Positions 11,201 through 23,992 of a DNA stretch of 64,000 nucleotides are shown piece after piece. The DNA is from Microdochium bolleyi (lineage: Eukaryota; Ascomycota; Sordariomycetes; Xylariales; Microdochiaceae): contig KQ964250.1 in NCBI GenBank assembly GCA_001566295.1, forward strand, positions 496,001-560,000, read 5' to 3'. The stretch's first letter is position 1. Every line of letters begins with the position of its first letter. The notes beneath the pieces were generated by a model. That model was not told where the DNA came from. It ran no database searches and was given only the letters and a program-made list of their open reading frames with translations. The position numbers were made by a program, and so were the translations under genes.

Positions 11201-14165
11201 CAGCGTGCATGGGAGACTCACACTAGTCTCAACGAGCCACAGTATGAGGAAGCCGTGAAGCTTGTACGTGGGTAAGAAAAGTCAGACCATGTCCAGAGTG
11301 TCATAGCTGCTGTGATCCGGTGTGTTGATGACGGAATTGGTCTCGAGGTCCTTTCATGGGAGGCTGCGCCTTAGGGTGAAGTCGACAGCGAAGTAGCATG
11401 GCAGCCAGGACCATGACGAGGCTTTGGCTGGGCAGGCGGGCCACGAGTGGGCAGCACAGGCTGTAGCTCGGAAACGACAGTTGGGCTTTGCGTTTGCTAC
11501 TCGCATGGCTTCTCGGCGTCAGGTAGCGACCAGACGCGGCCTCAGCAACTGGTCTGCCTAGAGCAGTCCGGCATATGTTCGTGTCCAGTTGCCTTGGCAT
11601 AGTGCTGCGTCACACCCGGCATGGCATAGTAGCGGTCATGATGAATTGTGAGCTGTCGCCCCGAACCTTCCTGTACCTACACGCGTCAGAGCTCCTGTGC
11701 TGCCTCCGAGGAGAGACTGTCGCAGCGGGGACCGATGCTGGATCTCCCCATGAAAACCATACTTCCGAGCTGCATGCTGGCTTCGGTACGGTATGCTCCG
11801 GCGCTTTAGAAGTGCATCTCGAAGTCCATGCAGTATACGATGTGGCTCGACAGAAGCGGTCTAGGGAACTCCCAGTGCCTCTTGAGAAGACATGTTAATC
11901 CGGGCTGCATCGTACTGTCACCTGTATTGACACGTGGAAATATATGCGACTTATGTTCGCGGCTTGTCGACACACTCCGCTGGTGCTCAGCGGTCACCGC
12001 CTCGTCCATGACTGTCACTGCTGCACAGGACCCTGTTACACCACGCGGAAGTCGTGTGGCTTGCTGACATGCCGGGAAAGACTTATCTGTGACCAAGCAT
12101 ACTGCTACTCCCAGCCTGTACGTGTAGCTTTGCGACCCCCGTGTGGTCACCGAGTCCGACTGGAAGCAAAGAATGGTCCCATCCTGAGATCCGTTCACAT
12201 TCACGACACGGATCACGAGCGGTACTGTCCTTGCACCGGCCAGACTCATCCACAGCCACTTGAAATACCCTTTCACCTGCTTTCGGAAAGTTGCCAGTTT
12301 GACCGAGTTCGACAAAGAGCAAGATGCAGCACAGCCCGCAATGGACAAAGGACAGAGCTGATCAGAGACGTCCGGGTTGCCGCACAGCTGCTTGCAAGTC
12401 TGCAGAAGCGACGCCGCCTGGGGTGTAACGCTCGCAGTTTCTGCATAGACGCTGAGAGTTGATGGTGATACCCGAGAGTAGAGGGTGAACGCGGGCTTGT
12501 GTCGAGGTTTCAATGTTTTCTGTTAGACGAAAGGCATATTTAGAATGACTGCAGTCTGGAAGATTGTGCTCGAGTCCAGCTCTGGAGTGTTCTATTGCTG
12601 CCCTTGGGTCTAATGTTGTCTGTGGTGTAGCCCTGCAATTGCCCGGAAAGGAAACGGGTCCAACTGCCATATCCGTTCGAGACATCCCCAGGGTCGCAAC
12701 GCTCCCTGGGCCAGGGAGATGACTTGCACGACATACGACGTGGGTTATGCTGAAGTAAAGTACTGCTGGGCTGGGTGCCCGCTCATGACTGGACAATAAA
12801 ATGAAGCAAGGTTACAATGGCCATCGCAGGGAGTTGGCACTGCCCTCCCTCCATTGTCGATCCTCACAACCTCTCGCAACTCGCCGTGCGGAGGGATGAA
12901 GATATCGGGAGTTCTGTCTTGCCAATCGGCTGAAGGGATCCAACCTATTGAGCCAAGCCCAATGGCAGCGCCCTTGACTGCACGACATGAGTGCAGAGCA
13001 CCACGTGGTGCTCATGCGCGGTTGTCGGCGTCTTCGCGGCCGGCAGATTTCAATGCAGAATCCACCACTTGGCGACAAGGCGACCGACGAGCATGGGGGT
13101 GGCTGGGGTCCTGGCCACGAACACGAATGCTGAGATTACGCGACTGCATGAAGAGCCCGCGCGTCTGGACCCGGCTGGAGTCCTGAAACCTGATCTGGAC
13201 CGTTGTTGACTGGTCCGCAAGTGTATGTCGCTAGCATCATGGCGGTGTGTTGCTGAAAGAAAGCTGGATGCGAGCCTCGGAGGAGGAACAATTGCAGTCC
13301 TCGGGAGCTGTGGTCGAGGCTGCCTTCTGGACGTTCAGGGCACGTGGCTGAGCCAATCGCACCTGGCCTCCAACGCCGTCGCTGCGCTATTGAGGCCCGC
13401 CGGCTTCCAGATCGCGCCACCTCACTGGGGGCTCCTCATCGCTCCCCTCATCCTTTTCAGCTCCGTGGACCCCGACGAGCCATGCGCATCACCCGGCGGT
13501 CGAGATCGGCGCCTGGGCATCCATGGATGCTCGTGAGCAGTTCCTCGCGAGGCTCGCCGCTGTTTCCGCGCAAGGCGCCTCCCGCCATGGGACAGCTCTT
13601 GGTGGTCAGCACCGCCGCCGACCGGCATGCGCGTTGCGGAGTGCCGGCCACACCCAAGATTGCAGCATCGCCTCGATGAACCCTCACTGGAGAATTGCAG
13701 ATGCTGCCCCCGGCAGAGTCCGAGATGCCCATCCTGCAGCTCACGAACAATCCCTGCAGGCAGGGGTATTAGCAATGGATAACTTACGACAGCTCCACCA
13801 CCGGCCGACCTCATCGCCGCGCAGTCTCGACCTCCATTCCCAGCCGGCTCTGCGCACAGGCACAGCACTTGAGTGATCCCCTCGGTCCCTTCCCTGCTGT
13901 GGCGCCCCTAGCTTGCGATGCGATTGACAGCAATAGTCGGTGCCCAGCTCGCCCTCGCTGGCATTGGCACCGTTGCCGTCGGCCATGATCGCCAGTATCC
14001 ACTCACAGGGTCAGTTGTAATTTGGTCTCGATCCCTGTCTGGTGTTTCTGGACCCCTCCCCAGAGCGCAAAGTCGAGATATGTATATGTCCGGAGCTCTC
14101 CTCTGCCTCTCTGGTGTGCATCAGGTCCTAGGGCTCTTTCATGATCAACGCCCGACGACGCCGCC

Positions 14166-15794
14166 ATGCATACTTCAGCCTGCTCAACAACGGGCCTGGC
14201 CCTTCTCAGTCTCGCATCTTTGGGACTGACTGCTTCTGTCCCCAGGCAAAATAATGGCGCCGTCACGGTCGCCATCGCGGTGCCATCCACTGTCCCGTCC
14301 ACCGCGTCGAAAACCATCAGCCCAAACTTCCCGGGGTTCGCATTTGAGCAGAGCTCGTGGGTCCGCTACGCACAGAACGGCATCGGCACCAGGAATAACT
14401 TCACAAACAACTTGATCGCGGCAGTCACCTCGCGGACTGGCGGCGTCCCCATCATCCGCCTCGGCGGCACGTCTCCAGACTATGGGAAATACATCCCGTC
14501 ACAGCAGGCCGCGGCTCTCCCGGTTGCCGAGCAGGACAACTACCAGGACATCGGACACACATCCATTGGCCCCAGCTACTGGCCACTCACCAAGTTCTTC
14601 CCGAATGCAAAGTGGATGATCCAGGTACCCTTTGCCGATACCAATGTCAGTGAGGCCATTGTCTGGGCCAAGACTGCGATAGACACCATTGGTATCAACT
14701 CGATCCACTCTCTTCAGATCGGCAATGAGCCCGATCTGTACAGAGATGACTTCAGAGGGGAGCGCGGCATTTTCCTGGGGCCGCCAGCGTATCAGGGCAC
14801 GCTCGACAACGCGACGTACGTGGGCAACTGGACCAAGTACGCAACTGCGATCCGCCGAGCACTACCCAGTGTGCCGAATCGCTTCTTCACGGCCTTTGAT
14901 GTGGCTGCGCACGTAGAGGACCAGTCCATGGCATCATGGCTCCTCGATCCCAAGACGTGCTACGGGCTCGGCATCGATGCCGGCAATAACATCAAGGAGG
15001 TCTCGCATCACTACTATCAGAACGTCGCTGGCAGAGCAGCTGATCTCCAGGCCGGCCTTATGACCTTGAGCGTTACCCACAGGAATTTGGACTACTTGAA
15101 GCCACGCATCGCCTGGCTGAAGGCCAACCGCCCGGACACCCCGTTCATCATCAACGAACTTGGCAATTCACTCCAGAGAACCAACAGCTATGAGTATCAG
15201 GCTCGGCTGGGCAGTGCTCTCTGGGCTGTCGACTTCTACCTCTACGCCATGACGATTGGCGTTGCCGCCATCAACTACCAGCAGATTATGCATTCCGGCT
15301 TCGACCTGTGGTTGCCAGTGCACAGCGGCGGCCTCCAGGCCCAGGTCTTTGCCAATTTCTACTCGCAGCCTTTTGTCGCCGACTTCATCGGCAACAAGGG
15401 CAAAGCCCGCGTCGTCAAGCTCAATATGTCCAACGCGCCCGCCAACCTCGCGGCCTACGCAGCCTACGAGGACGGCGTGCCCAAGCGCATCGCCGTCGCG
15501 AACCTCGAGTACTGGAACCAGACCTCGAGCACCTTCGCCCGCCCGCAGACGCCCATCACCCTGACGCTCCCCCGGACTGTGCGGTCCGTGACTGTCACCC
15601 GGCTCAACAGCCCCGCCGGCGCCGGCGCAGCGGCAGACAGCATCACCTACGCGGGCAGCCAGTGGGACTTTAACCTCCGAGGGCAGGAAATTAAGAACGT
15701 CCGCGCCGACACACGGACCGTGGCCGTCGGCAGTAACGGTGTGGTCAACATCCTGGTTCCGTTCAGCTCGGCCGCCATGATTTACTTGTCGTAG
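14166..15794 (+). CDS. Secreted glycoside hydrolase family 79 enzyme (beta-glucuronidase-like)
   Basis: Single-exon gene, 542 residues. GH79 enzymes remove glucuronic acid or 4-O-methyl-glucuronic acid from glycans such as arabinogalactan proteins (family knowledge). The signal peptide is residues 1 to about 24, followed by PRQNN. The (beta/alpha)8 barrel shows the acid/base glutamate in IGNEPD (Glu188) and the nucleophile in IINELGNS (Glu331), spaced as in the family, with IRLGGTSPD at 97-105. The C-terminal region from about 430 (VAYE-like strands, PITLTLP, VNILVPFSSAAMIYLS) fits the small beta-sandwich typical of fungal members. Several N-glycosylation sequons are present (NFT, NVS, NAT, NWT, NMS, NQT). 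It stands alone between two gene-poor stretches, so there is no cluster context. The family is certain; exact substrate is inferred only. Confidence 0.95.
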   Translation: MHTSACSTTGLALLSLASLGLTASVPRQNNGAVTVAIAVPSTVPSTASKTISPNFPGFAFEQSSWVRYAQNGIGTRNNFTNNLIAAVTSRTGGVPIIRLGGTSPDYGKYIPSQQAAALPVAEQDNYQDIGHTSIGPSYWPLTKFFPNAKWMIQVPFADTNVSEAIVWAKTAIDTIGINSIHSLQIGNEPDLYRDDFRGERGIFLGPPAYQGTLDNATYVGNWTKYATAIRRALPSVPNRFFTAFDVAAHVEDQSMASWLLDPKTCYGLGIDAGNNIKEVSHHYYQNVAGRAADLQAGLMTLSVTHRNLDYLKPRIAWLKANRPDTPFIINELGNSLQRTNSYEYQARLGSALWAVDFYLYAMTIGVAAINYQQIMHSGFDLWLPVHSGGLQAQVFANFYSQPFVADFIGNKGKARVVKLNMSNAPANLAAYAAYEDGVPKRIAVANLEYWNQTSSTFARPQTPITLTLPRTVRSVTVTRLNSPAGAGAAADSITYAGSQWDFNLRGQEIKNVRADTRTVAVGSNGVVNILVPFSSAAMIYLS

Positions 15795-18700
15795 GGGTCA
15801 AAACACTGAGGAAGACGAAGAAGACGAGGGGTTCTAGAGACGCCCGTTAGCATTTAGCACCACCAGCATCAGGACTTTGGCGAGGAGCGCTTGAAAGTTG
15901 GATATCCCACATTAATCATTTAGACTACCTAACGACGATACGAACTCACGGCATATATAAGCATATACAAGCATGCGAGCAATATATACTTATCACTCTA
16001 CCCCTCGACTTGCTGATTGTGCATGTTGATTGTCGTGCATAGAAGAAAGAAGAGCTCTACGGGACTATGTGGTTGTTGAGTTGTCATTATTGCCGCTGTG
16101 CAAGTCATGATCCCCGGACTACGAGTTCGGGGTGTTGAAGGAATATCGGACAAGACGCCGTCTAGTGCGTGTCAGTGTACCTACTTCACCCTTTATAACC
16201 AACCCGTTGTGAAGTCGGCGCTCTTTTGTAGCCTAATGCAGGATGTACCTCTTGCTCACCTGTGAACTTTGTACAGCCGAGACAGAGATCCGACGTCTCG
16301 CTGCTCTTTCCTTCTCTCATGGCCCGAACTGGGGTATTTTCAAAAAAGAGATCTCGGCGAGCCGGTCATGCTAGCCTACCACTTGGAAGTCTCAGATGGA
16401 GCGAAAGCGGTTGATCTGACCCGGTATAGATGGGATCAATTCTCCTGGTGTGATACTGTCTCCTTCTCCCTCTCCCCCTCCCCCTGTTCGAGCTCTCTTC
16501 TGCGTTTCTCCCGCAGAAGATGAACGTGTTATACCCAACTCCAACCTACCTGACACCACACACATCTTGTATTTCCCGTCCGTTGGCTGGTGTATAGTAG
16601 CCCGCCTCTCACGATGTTTCGTTGCGTTTCTGCGGTCGCCGGGTTACATATATGAATGACAATTGTGGGTGATAACTTTTACGTGAGTACTACTTTGGCT
16701 GCTTGCCCATTGTTCTTCACACATCCCCTTTGCACACGCACGATCGGGTCGTATGCGGCCGAGGTGGACAGAAGCTGCCGGCCTTTCTCTAATGGACGTA
16801 CCTACCCGTTATCTAGACGTCCACCTTCTATCAGAACTGGGCCACTGAGGGCACGGGGACGACGAGCGAGCGGGCTCTGCGGAAATGAGGAACCCCCGTA
16901 ACAACCGTGCCCGTGGACGCGCGAATCTTTGTCTGTGTTCTACACCGCAGGCATTGGGGACGCTCCGAGGTGTCCCGACAGGCTGGATTCACGCCCATCA
17001 CCAACGTCGTTGATTCCCGGCATGCACCCCCCACGTATTTTTGGTCCCCTTTGCGTCTCTGCTTCCAGAGAAGACCTCGCAGGTACGGGGGGTACAGCCG
17101 TGGCAGGGAGTGATAGGAAGGGGGGAGCCGTGCGGGCTTGGGCAGGAGGTAGTAAACCAGGAGTTAACCTGTCTTCTCTTTCTAGTGATCTGAGGTTCTC
17201 CTATATTCACACATGCCGCCCGCGTGCCATACCGCGAGGAGCATCATGCTATCACCTGCTGATGGCGTTCTTCCTAGTTTCTCAAGGCAGACTAGATATC
17301 CATTTTACATGATATTTGGTCCGTTTTCGAGCTTGTGTTTTCTGTTGTGCTGTCTTCGGACTCCAGTTGTGTTCAATGAAGATAACATGCGTTGCGCCTC
17401 TCGGCTGGCTTCATCTCATTTCGTGAGCGGTCGGCCTATGCTGCCGCGCCGCCATGGAATGGGGTGGGATATCTCGTGCATCATAACCCACATCGTAGAC
17501 ATTGAGCTCTGCGGATATGTTTCATTTGTGCTCCGAACTGTCACTAGGCCAATACGGACGGTGTCCGGTAGTGATCACGGTCGCATGCATAGCTCATCAG
17601 CTCGGCGCTCATATGGTGAATGACCATGATCATCGCAGCACACCACAATGACCAGGACTAATCAGGCAGTTTTGAAAGTGGTTGTGTCCTCTTCTCACGC
17701 AGAAGAACAACAGCGTATTTGAGTCCGATCCCGGTAAGCATGTTTCGCCACTCTCCCCTTACTGCCGACGAGCTATTCTAGAGGTTGAGGCAATGTGACC
17801 ACGTGCTGAGCTGCCGAACTGCTGTCTTGTGTGAAAAGCTAAAACAATACTGTGCTATCGCGATCTCGAGTTGCGTTGGATCGAGCTGCCTTCGGTGATG
17901 TCGAGGTCAACCTGGCGCGGTTTCAAGGCATACACGGTGGCTGCCATGCAAAGTCTAGCGGCTTTCCAGCGACGTCCACGTGCGAGCTAAAGCAATGTTG
18001 GTAGACCTTGCACAGCCAGTGAGACCAATACTACACATCCAACATAAGGGGCTCGCCCAGATTTGGTTCTTGTGGCTTGACTTGAGATCACTGGGCGACG
18101 ACGAGGAGATAGAGTGTCCTGCCAAGCATAGAACGTGACGGGGTGGCTGTAATCACGCCAGAGCTGATCAACAAGCTTCAGGTTTCAGGTGATCCGGGTC
18201 GCCGAACAAGATGATTACTTACTCCCACCAGCAATGCATGAGCGTACATGCCAGTGGTTTGCAGCGTGGCCCGGATGTTGCTGACTGGCGGCAGGCCTCC
18301 GAAGACTGATCGTCATGACGTCAGGTACCATGCGGCCCGCCATCACCGCGCACACACACCTGCCAGATTGCATGTGGTCATGCGCGGGGCGTGTCTGTCA
18401 TTCCTGCAGGGCCACTTCTTTTGCTGTGCGAGAGCGATTTCGATGCTGATGCTGATGCGAGGGCAATACGTGAGGAGTATAACGCCCGGCCCATCGAGAT
18501 GCAAAGCGGCGATGGTCTCCGCTGGACCATCCATGATGTGTATCGGCGCATGTGCTCCTCGCGGGGCCGGACGATCCTGCTGTCTTAGTTTGGCTGATGG
18601 GTGGCTGTCAAGGTCGGGGGGATGCTCGGCATGCCATTGTGCTCGTGTGGTGTGATGACACCGACGGCATGCGTGTTCGCGCCACGTGCGGATGACAAAA

Positions 18701-21351
18701 CACCAGGCTGTCCTTGCGGGGACGGAGTAAGTGATGATGCTCCGCGCACTGGGCGCCCGATGGCGCATGATGGCGCCGGACCGGGAAACAAGGAGGCCAG
18801 GCTCGCCAGGCACGCCCGAGTGCCTGTGGCGTCGGACGGCGCGGCTTGTCGACGTTCAGGTCGCCGGGCGGGTCGTGTATGCATGCAGGCTCTCGAGTTG
18901 TCGGCGACGGGACGGCGCAACAAGTCATGATTATCATCATTAACATCTCCACCATGGCGGCATGAGGTCCTCGATGAGGCCCTCCACACCCGCAGGCGTG
19001 GCTCGGGAGCCCGCTCCGGTCGAAAAGGGGCAGACCACCGTCATCCCCGATCTTGGGGTAGCACAGAGGCTCGACAGATATCCGCGATCTGCACAATGAT
19101 CAGCCGCTCGCCTGCTCTGGGAAGTTGACATGCGATGCATAATCATAAGGTGAGGAAGCACAGCGGGCTCCACCGTGCTCGCGTGGGTTTCACGACGACG
19201 AAACACGACATCGGCGAGACCTGAAGATGACTTCACCGTATTTGGTAGTTCACGACAACAGGCGGGACTGGGGTGGCCGCGATCGGGACAGGTCGATTCA
19301 CCGCGGCGATCGAGAACATGGCGGGCACGACCAAGACGAATGAGCAGGTCTCAACAGAGAGTGTTCCAGACCGTTCGCCCATGCAGACATCGTGCTCGTT
19401 TCAAGCGAGAGGCGGTTGTGCCCCACCACGCGATGACAGCCCCGCACCTGCCGAGCCTGCCTGCCCGGGTCTCTGATCAGCATACGTCATGGCCAGGCGC
19501 CCGCGCCGGTTGCTGCCCAATGAGCAGCCCCAGCCCGCACCCGGAATGGGTTCCAACTTTCCTCGCCCCGACAGCCTCATCCCGCTTGCTTCGCATGCCA
19601 GCGCTCTGTCGAGTCAATCGGCAGCGGAATGTGCAGAGCAGAGCCTCTTCCGAAGCTCGCTGCGTCGAGCTCGGACTGGGATGCAGCAGATGTCGCCTTG
19701 GAGGATGCATATCAGAAGAATCACGGGAGTGTGATCACGAATAAGCAACATACAGGATGTACCAGGATAGTTGCCTTGGTTTCCTGGCCCCTGCCCTGCC
19801 CAGTAGACCGGCTCAAGCAAGGCGAGCAAGGTTGTCCTTGCTCTCCGCACCACCAGATCTTGGATGCCACAAGTCGGTGCTTCAGCAGAGGTGGGCAGTG
19901 ATTGAATCATGCTGCTCAATGAGCTCCGGCCTGGATGCCATGCTTGCCTGGACCGTCGCGTCAGGGGTGTCGCCCTTCGTTGGCTGGTGATGGTGATGTC
20001 TCGTGGCGTCGTGCATAGCTGCGGAGGATTGTCTCCTTGAAAGAGTCCGAGGGGTCCAGAGCTCGTCATCTGCGGGAATTGCTGAGGTGAAGTGATGGCA
20101 TCAGGTCGGATGCCTGCGCGGTTGGTTGCGGCGTGGCCCATCAGGCCCTCGGGAGGGTGCCTCCATGATCGGGAAACTGACGTAGGCGGGCAGGGCTTTG
20201 GTTGGCCTGCGCGAGATGCCTTGGCTGCCATGAGCGGGCCGCTCGGGATTCTACGTAGCCAGGCGCCCTCTTCGGCGGACCCGGCTGTCTGCCTCGGATT
20301 TCCAAGGGCCTCGCGAGACGTGGCCAGGACCATGATGTGCTCCTGCACATCCTCATTCCGGCTCAAACAGAAACAGGCTCTCAAGCCTTGGCTGCACTGC
20401 GCAGAGAGGTCGCTGATAACTCCGGATTGATGGTTGGGCATTCACAAGGTCGGGACCGTTGGAGGGGGGATCTGAAGTTCTGCAACTGGGGCCTGGCAGG
20501 ACCCCTCGCCCGTTGCATGCAGGCGGGCGTGTGGGCTCCTGCGCACTACATCACCGCGGCCCACTTTCCCTCCCGTGGAAGCCCACCTGCACGGACTGGG
20601 AGCCTTCGTCCGCCGGCCGCCTCTGCCAGCCGCAGCTCTGACTGCTCTGCTCTGCTCTGCTCTGCCTTGCGGCGAGAGACTGTGACAAACCAGACTGCCC
20701 GAGCTTCAAGCAGACAGGCAAGCCCCGTCCCCCAGTCCGCGCCTGGTCTCGCTTCTCCCCCCGAGTGCCAACCAGATCTGGCCATCGACATCACTTCCCA
20801 CAGCTGATTACACCACCCCGGCTCTTGACTTCCTTGCCCTACCACTCTGCCTACGACATACACCCTCCAGCTTGCCAGTCTCCTAGAAATCTTGGTCCGA
20901 CCGCTGCATCATCTCCTCCCTAAAGAGCATTTTTATTGTCTACTTGTCCGCTTCGCGCGCTTGCTTGTACAGAATTCATCCGCCCGCTCCGCGCCCTCGT
21001 GCTAGCATCGACATCTCGCCCACCCTTCTGCGACAACGCCGTCGTCCACCCGCCAGATTTTCTCAGACTTCGATCGAGTTCCGAGCGTCCCAGCCAGCTC
21101 TCGTCAAAGCGTCATCCTCTCGAGGCGACCAGAAAAACAGCCACATATTCGGTCGTCAAGCGTTCCTGCCGGAGTCTTCTGCACCCTCCCCGAGCGAGCA
21201 ATCGTTTTTGTGTGGGGATTGTTCGAGTTGGAGTCGCGAGACATCTGACAGCACTTGCACCGGGCAGTGCGCGTCGACTGTTTCCTGCACGCCTCCCGTC
21301 TCAGATCTGTCAAACGCTGTTTATCACGCGTGACGTCGTTGGAGAGCAACA
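15795..21351. other. 5.6-kb stretch without a convincing gene
   Basis: The first 250 nt hold the 3' region of the GH79 gene, with AT-rich ATATAT runs around 15950-15995. The middle has many short frames without motifs. The longest, 19614-20441 on the minus strand (275 codons, ATG start), has no recognisable domain and irregular composition, so it is not called. From about 20650 to 21351 the sequence is C/T-rich with ATG-poor stretches, consistent with a long promoter and leader for the kinase gene. A pentamer repeat (CTGCT, about five units, 20642-20665) is present. Confidence 0.5.
20642..20665. repeat. CTGCT pentamer repeat, about five units
   Basis: Short tandem repeat upstream of the kinase gene, in a pyrimidine-rich promoter or leader. 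Confidence 0.85.
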
Positions 21352-23992
21352 ATGTCGACCATCCAGCAGCTGAAGAACTTCATCCGTCATGGTACGTACG
21401 CCTTGTCACACGAATCACTGCCACACCTGCCCTTCTGTCATTGCACCGCATCACTCTCCTCTTTCGTACCTGCTGCACCTTCCCAGGCACATGCAGTACA
21501 GGCTCAAACACTCCGACCCATTGCTCTTGACAAACCGGCGCCCTATCACTCAATCACTTCCCATCCTGCTTCCAAATTCAGCTGCGCAGCTCTACCTTTT
21601 AGCGTAGTTGTGACTGTCCCCGCCGTCCGAGCTCGCTGCTTCTGTGTCCCATATGACCTTGACCACAATCCGCTGACGTCACACCCAACACTCCAGGCAA
21701 GCAGGCCAGGACGCAAAACTACGAAGACTCTGCATCAAAGAAACATGAGCCATCACCTCCACGGGCTGCCCCAGAGCCCGCGCATGTGATGAACAATCCC
21801 ACGGAGCCTGCAGGTGGCAACGTCCACGCCCAGCCCATTCCCGATGCCTACTCGATGCAGCCCGGCGACCTGCACAACCGTGTTGCCCAAGCCGACCACG
21901 TGGCTGCTCACCATGCGGAGGGACAGCAGAAGGCGTCAAAGTCGAGGCACGACGAAGCTGCTCTACAGAAGCTCATTGAGGAAGAGAGGGCGAGCAAGGG
22001 CAAGTTCCCCAAATATCCCGGTCTCGAGAGATACGAACTCCTCGAGAAGATGGGTGACGGAGCGTTCAGCAATGTGTATCGTGCCCGTGACCTGTCAGGC
22101 GGTGCTGGCGAGTGCGCAATCAAGGTCGTCAGGAAATTCGAAATGAACAACATGCAGGTGAGTCGCGCTGGCGGTCGATATTCCGTGTCGCCGACCATGT
22201 CAACATCATTTCCTTGGTCCAGCTGTACCATTCATTTCTGTCTCCTTGGTCCATCACCCCCACAAGTAATCTTTCACTTGGTCTGCCGCGCTTCACGCCG
22301 CACATGCTTTCATTTTACCAACACAAAACCCGTATTAAATAGGGCGACAACCATCTTCATCCGGATTTCAAGAAGGTGCCGAAAGCTGCAGAGGTGCGAG
22401 AACAAACTTTTCTTCTTTAATCTTTCATTATGACCGCCTCATCACCGCACAATACTCAAGCACGACAAGTAGGGAGAGTCTGCTGGCTTTCCTACTTGAA
22501 TTCCGTTCCATCGCCGAAGTCCTTGCGGCTTTGGCAGCATACCCGACATCTACTCCCATCCATTCACGTTTTCAAATCATGCTTTTCTTTCAAGTACATT
22601 ACCCTGCTCTGCCAAGTCGCCGTACTGACAGTCACCTTCCTTAGCGCGCCAACATCCTCAAGGAAGTTCAGATCATGCGCCAGCTTGACCACCCGAATAT
22701 CGTCAAGCTGGTAGATTTTTCAGAATCGAGGCAGTACTACTACATCGTTCTTGAACTCGCTCCTGGCGGAGAACTCTTCCACCAGATCGTACGACTCACA
22801 TACTTCAGCGAGGAATTGTCGAGGCACGTCATTACACAAGTCGCCACGGCCTTGCAGTATCTCCATGAAGAGAAGGGTGTCGTCCACCGGTATGCTACCA
22901 GCCTAACTCATCATTCTCCCCGCACTTGCTGACAGACTTTCAAGTGACATCAAACCCGAGAACATTCTCTTCGAGCCCATCCCGTTTGTAGCTTCCAAGA
23001 ACCCCAAGCCTAAGCAACCTGGCGATGAGGACAAGGTTGACGAGGGCGAGTTCATTCCTGGTGTCGGTGCGGGTGGTATCGGCCGCATCAAGATTGCCGA
23101 TTTTGGTCTCTCCAAGGTCGTTTGGGAGAACTCGACGATGACCCCTTGCGGCACAGTGGGCTACACTGCACCCGAGATTGTCAAGGATGAGAGGTACTCC
23201 AAGTCTGTCGACATGTGGGCTCTTGGCTGTGTTCTTTACACACTGCTCTGCGGTTTCCCACCGTTCTACGACGAGAGCATCGAGATTCTCACCGAAAAGG
23301 TTGCAAAGGGCCAGTTCACCTTCCTGTCACCGTGGTGGGATGACATTTCCAAGTCTGCGCAAGACCTGATCGCACACCTGCTTGCTGTCGACCCTGACAA
23401 GCGATACACGATCAACGAATTCCTCGCTCATCCATGGGTTCAAGGTTCAGGCCCCACGCCTCGGGATGAGCGTAAAAGCCAGAACCCTGACGTTCTGCGA
23501 GTCCTCGATGAGAGGCGATTCGGCGAGGGCGACAGGCGGTCGGATTTCAGATCTCCTGGCGCCGTCAACCTCCGCGAGATCTTCGATGTTGGTTATTCTG
23601 TGCACCGACAAGAAGAGGAGAACAAGCGAAGGAAACAGGTGGGCACGAAGCCCGCAGTGTCCTCTCGCCTGGCTGAATTGGATGAGGAAGATAGCGAGGA
23701 GGGTGAGAACACAGATCAGAACGCTCGACGTGTCCCCAAGGCCGATGCCCAGCAACTGGAGCAGAGTATGCGGAAGACCAACCTGGGTAAGGACCAGGAG
23801 CGGGGCCGCGAACGTGAGCGTCAAGGTGGCGATCGAGGCTACGGGCAGCACAGCGCTGCCGTCGCGACTGCTGCTAGACAACAAGTCCGGGAGAGGCAAA
23901 AGCAGCGCGGTGCGTTCGAGCTCAGCCTGGACGGAGCCACACTGCTGGGACGCCGAGCCAACAAGCCGACTGCCGTCGCTGGTGGATTCTGA
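21352..23992 (+). CDS. srk1: Srk1/Rck2-type MAPK-activated protein kinase (CaMK group)
   Basis: Ser/Thr kinase expected to act downstream of a stress MAP kinase of the Hog1/Sty1 type (family knowledge). Five exons: 21352-21391, 21697-22157, 22343-22393, 22645-22889 and 22945-23992, giving 614 residues. Kinase features: glycine loop GDGAFSNVY (133-141), AIKVV with Lys156, alpha-C Glu191 (NILKEVQ), VVHRDIKPEN (Asp267), IADFGLS (Asp318), GTVGYTAPE activation segment, and DMWALGC. A roughly 40-residue insert lies between the catalytic loop and DFG, as in Rck2-like kinases. The C-terminus is charged and coiled (RRKQ, RERERQGG) and ends near FELSLDGATLLGRR. The third exon is only 51 nt (17 codons, GDNHLHPDFKK...), placed by frame and by its fit to the family; its donor is the weaker GTGCGA. 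The leader before ATG 21352 is long and pyrimidine-rich. An intron of 305 nt follows the first 13 codons. Confidence 0.92.

Larger units (their letters stand above)
5318..14165. other. 8.8-kb stretch without a convincing gene
   Basis: I read both strands for conserved domains and spliceable frames and found none I can support. The content is moderately GC-rich, not the AT-rich, stop-rich sequence expected of heavily RIP-mutated repeats. It holds simple repeats (CT tract 6626-6641, GA tract 7160-7177, four GTGTC units 8241-8260, an alternating purine-pyrimidine run near 8899-8922). A short frame with a signal-peptide-like start is at 13918. A 235-codon minus-strand frame at 11806-12513 begins with TTG, not ATG, and has no domain. 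Unannotated non-coding RNAs or lineage-specific small genes could be present. Confidence 0.5.

Noticed and set aside
11806..12513. 235-codon minus-strand frame with a cysteine-containing segment near its start
   Set aside because: It begins with TTG, has no signal peptide or domain, and the cysteine spacing fits no family I know.
19614..20441. 275-codon minus-strand frame with ATG start in the gene-poor region
   Set aside because: No motif, irregular composition and no splice signals extending it; judged chance in GC-rich DNA, though a lineage-specific gene cannot be excluded without expression data.
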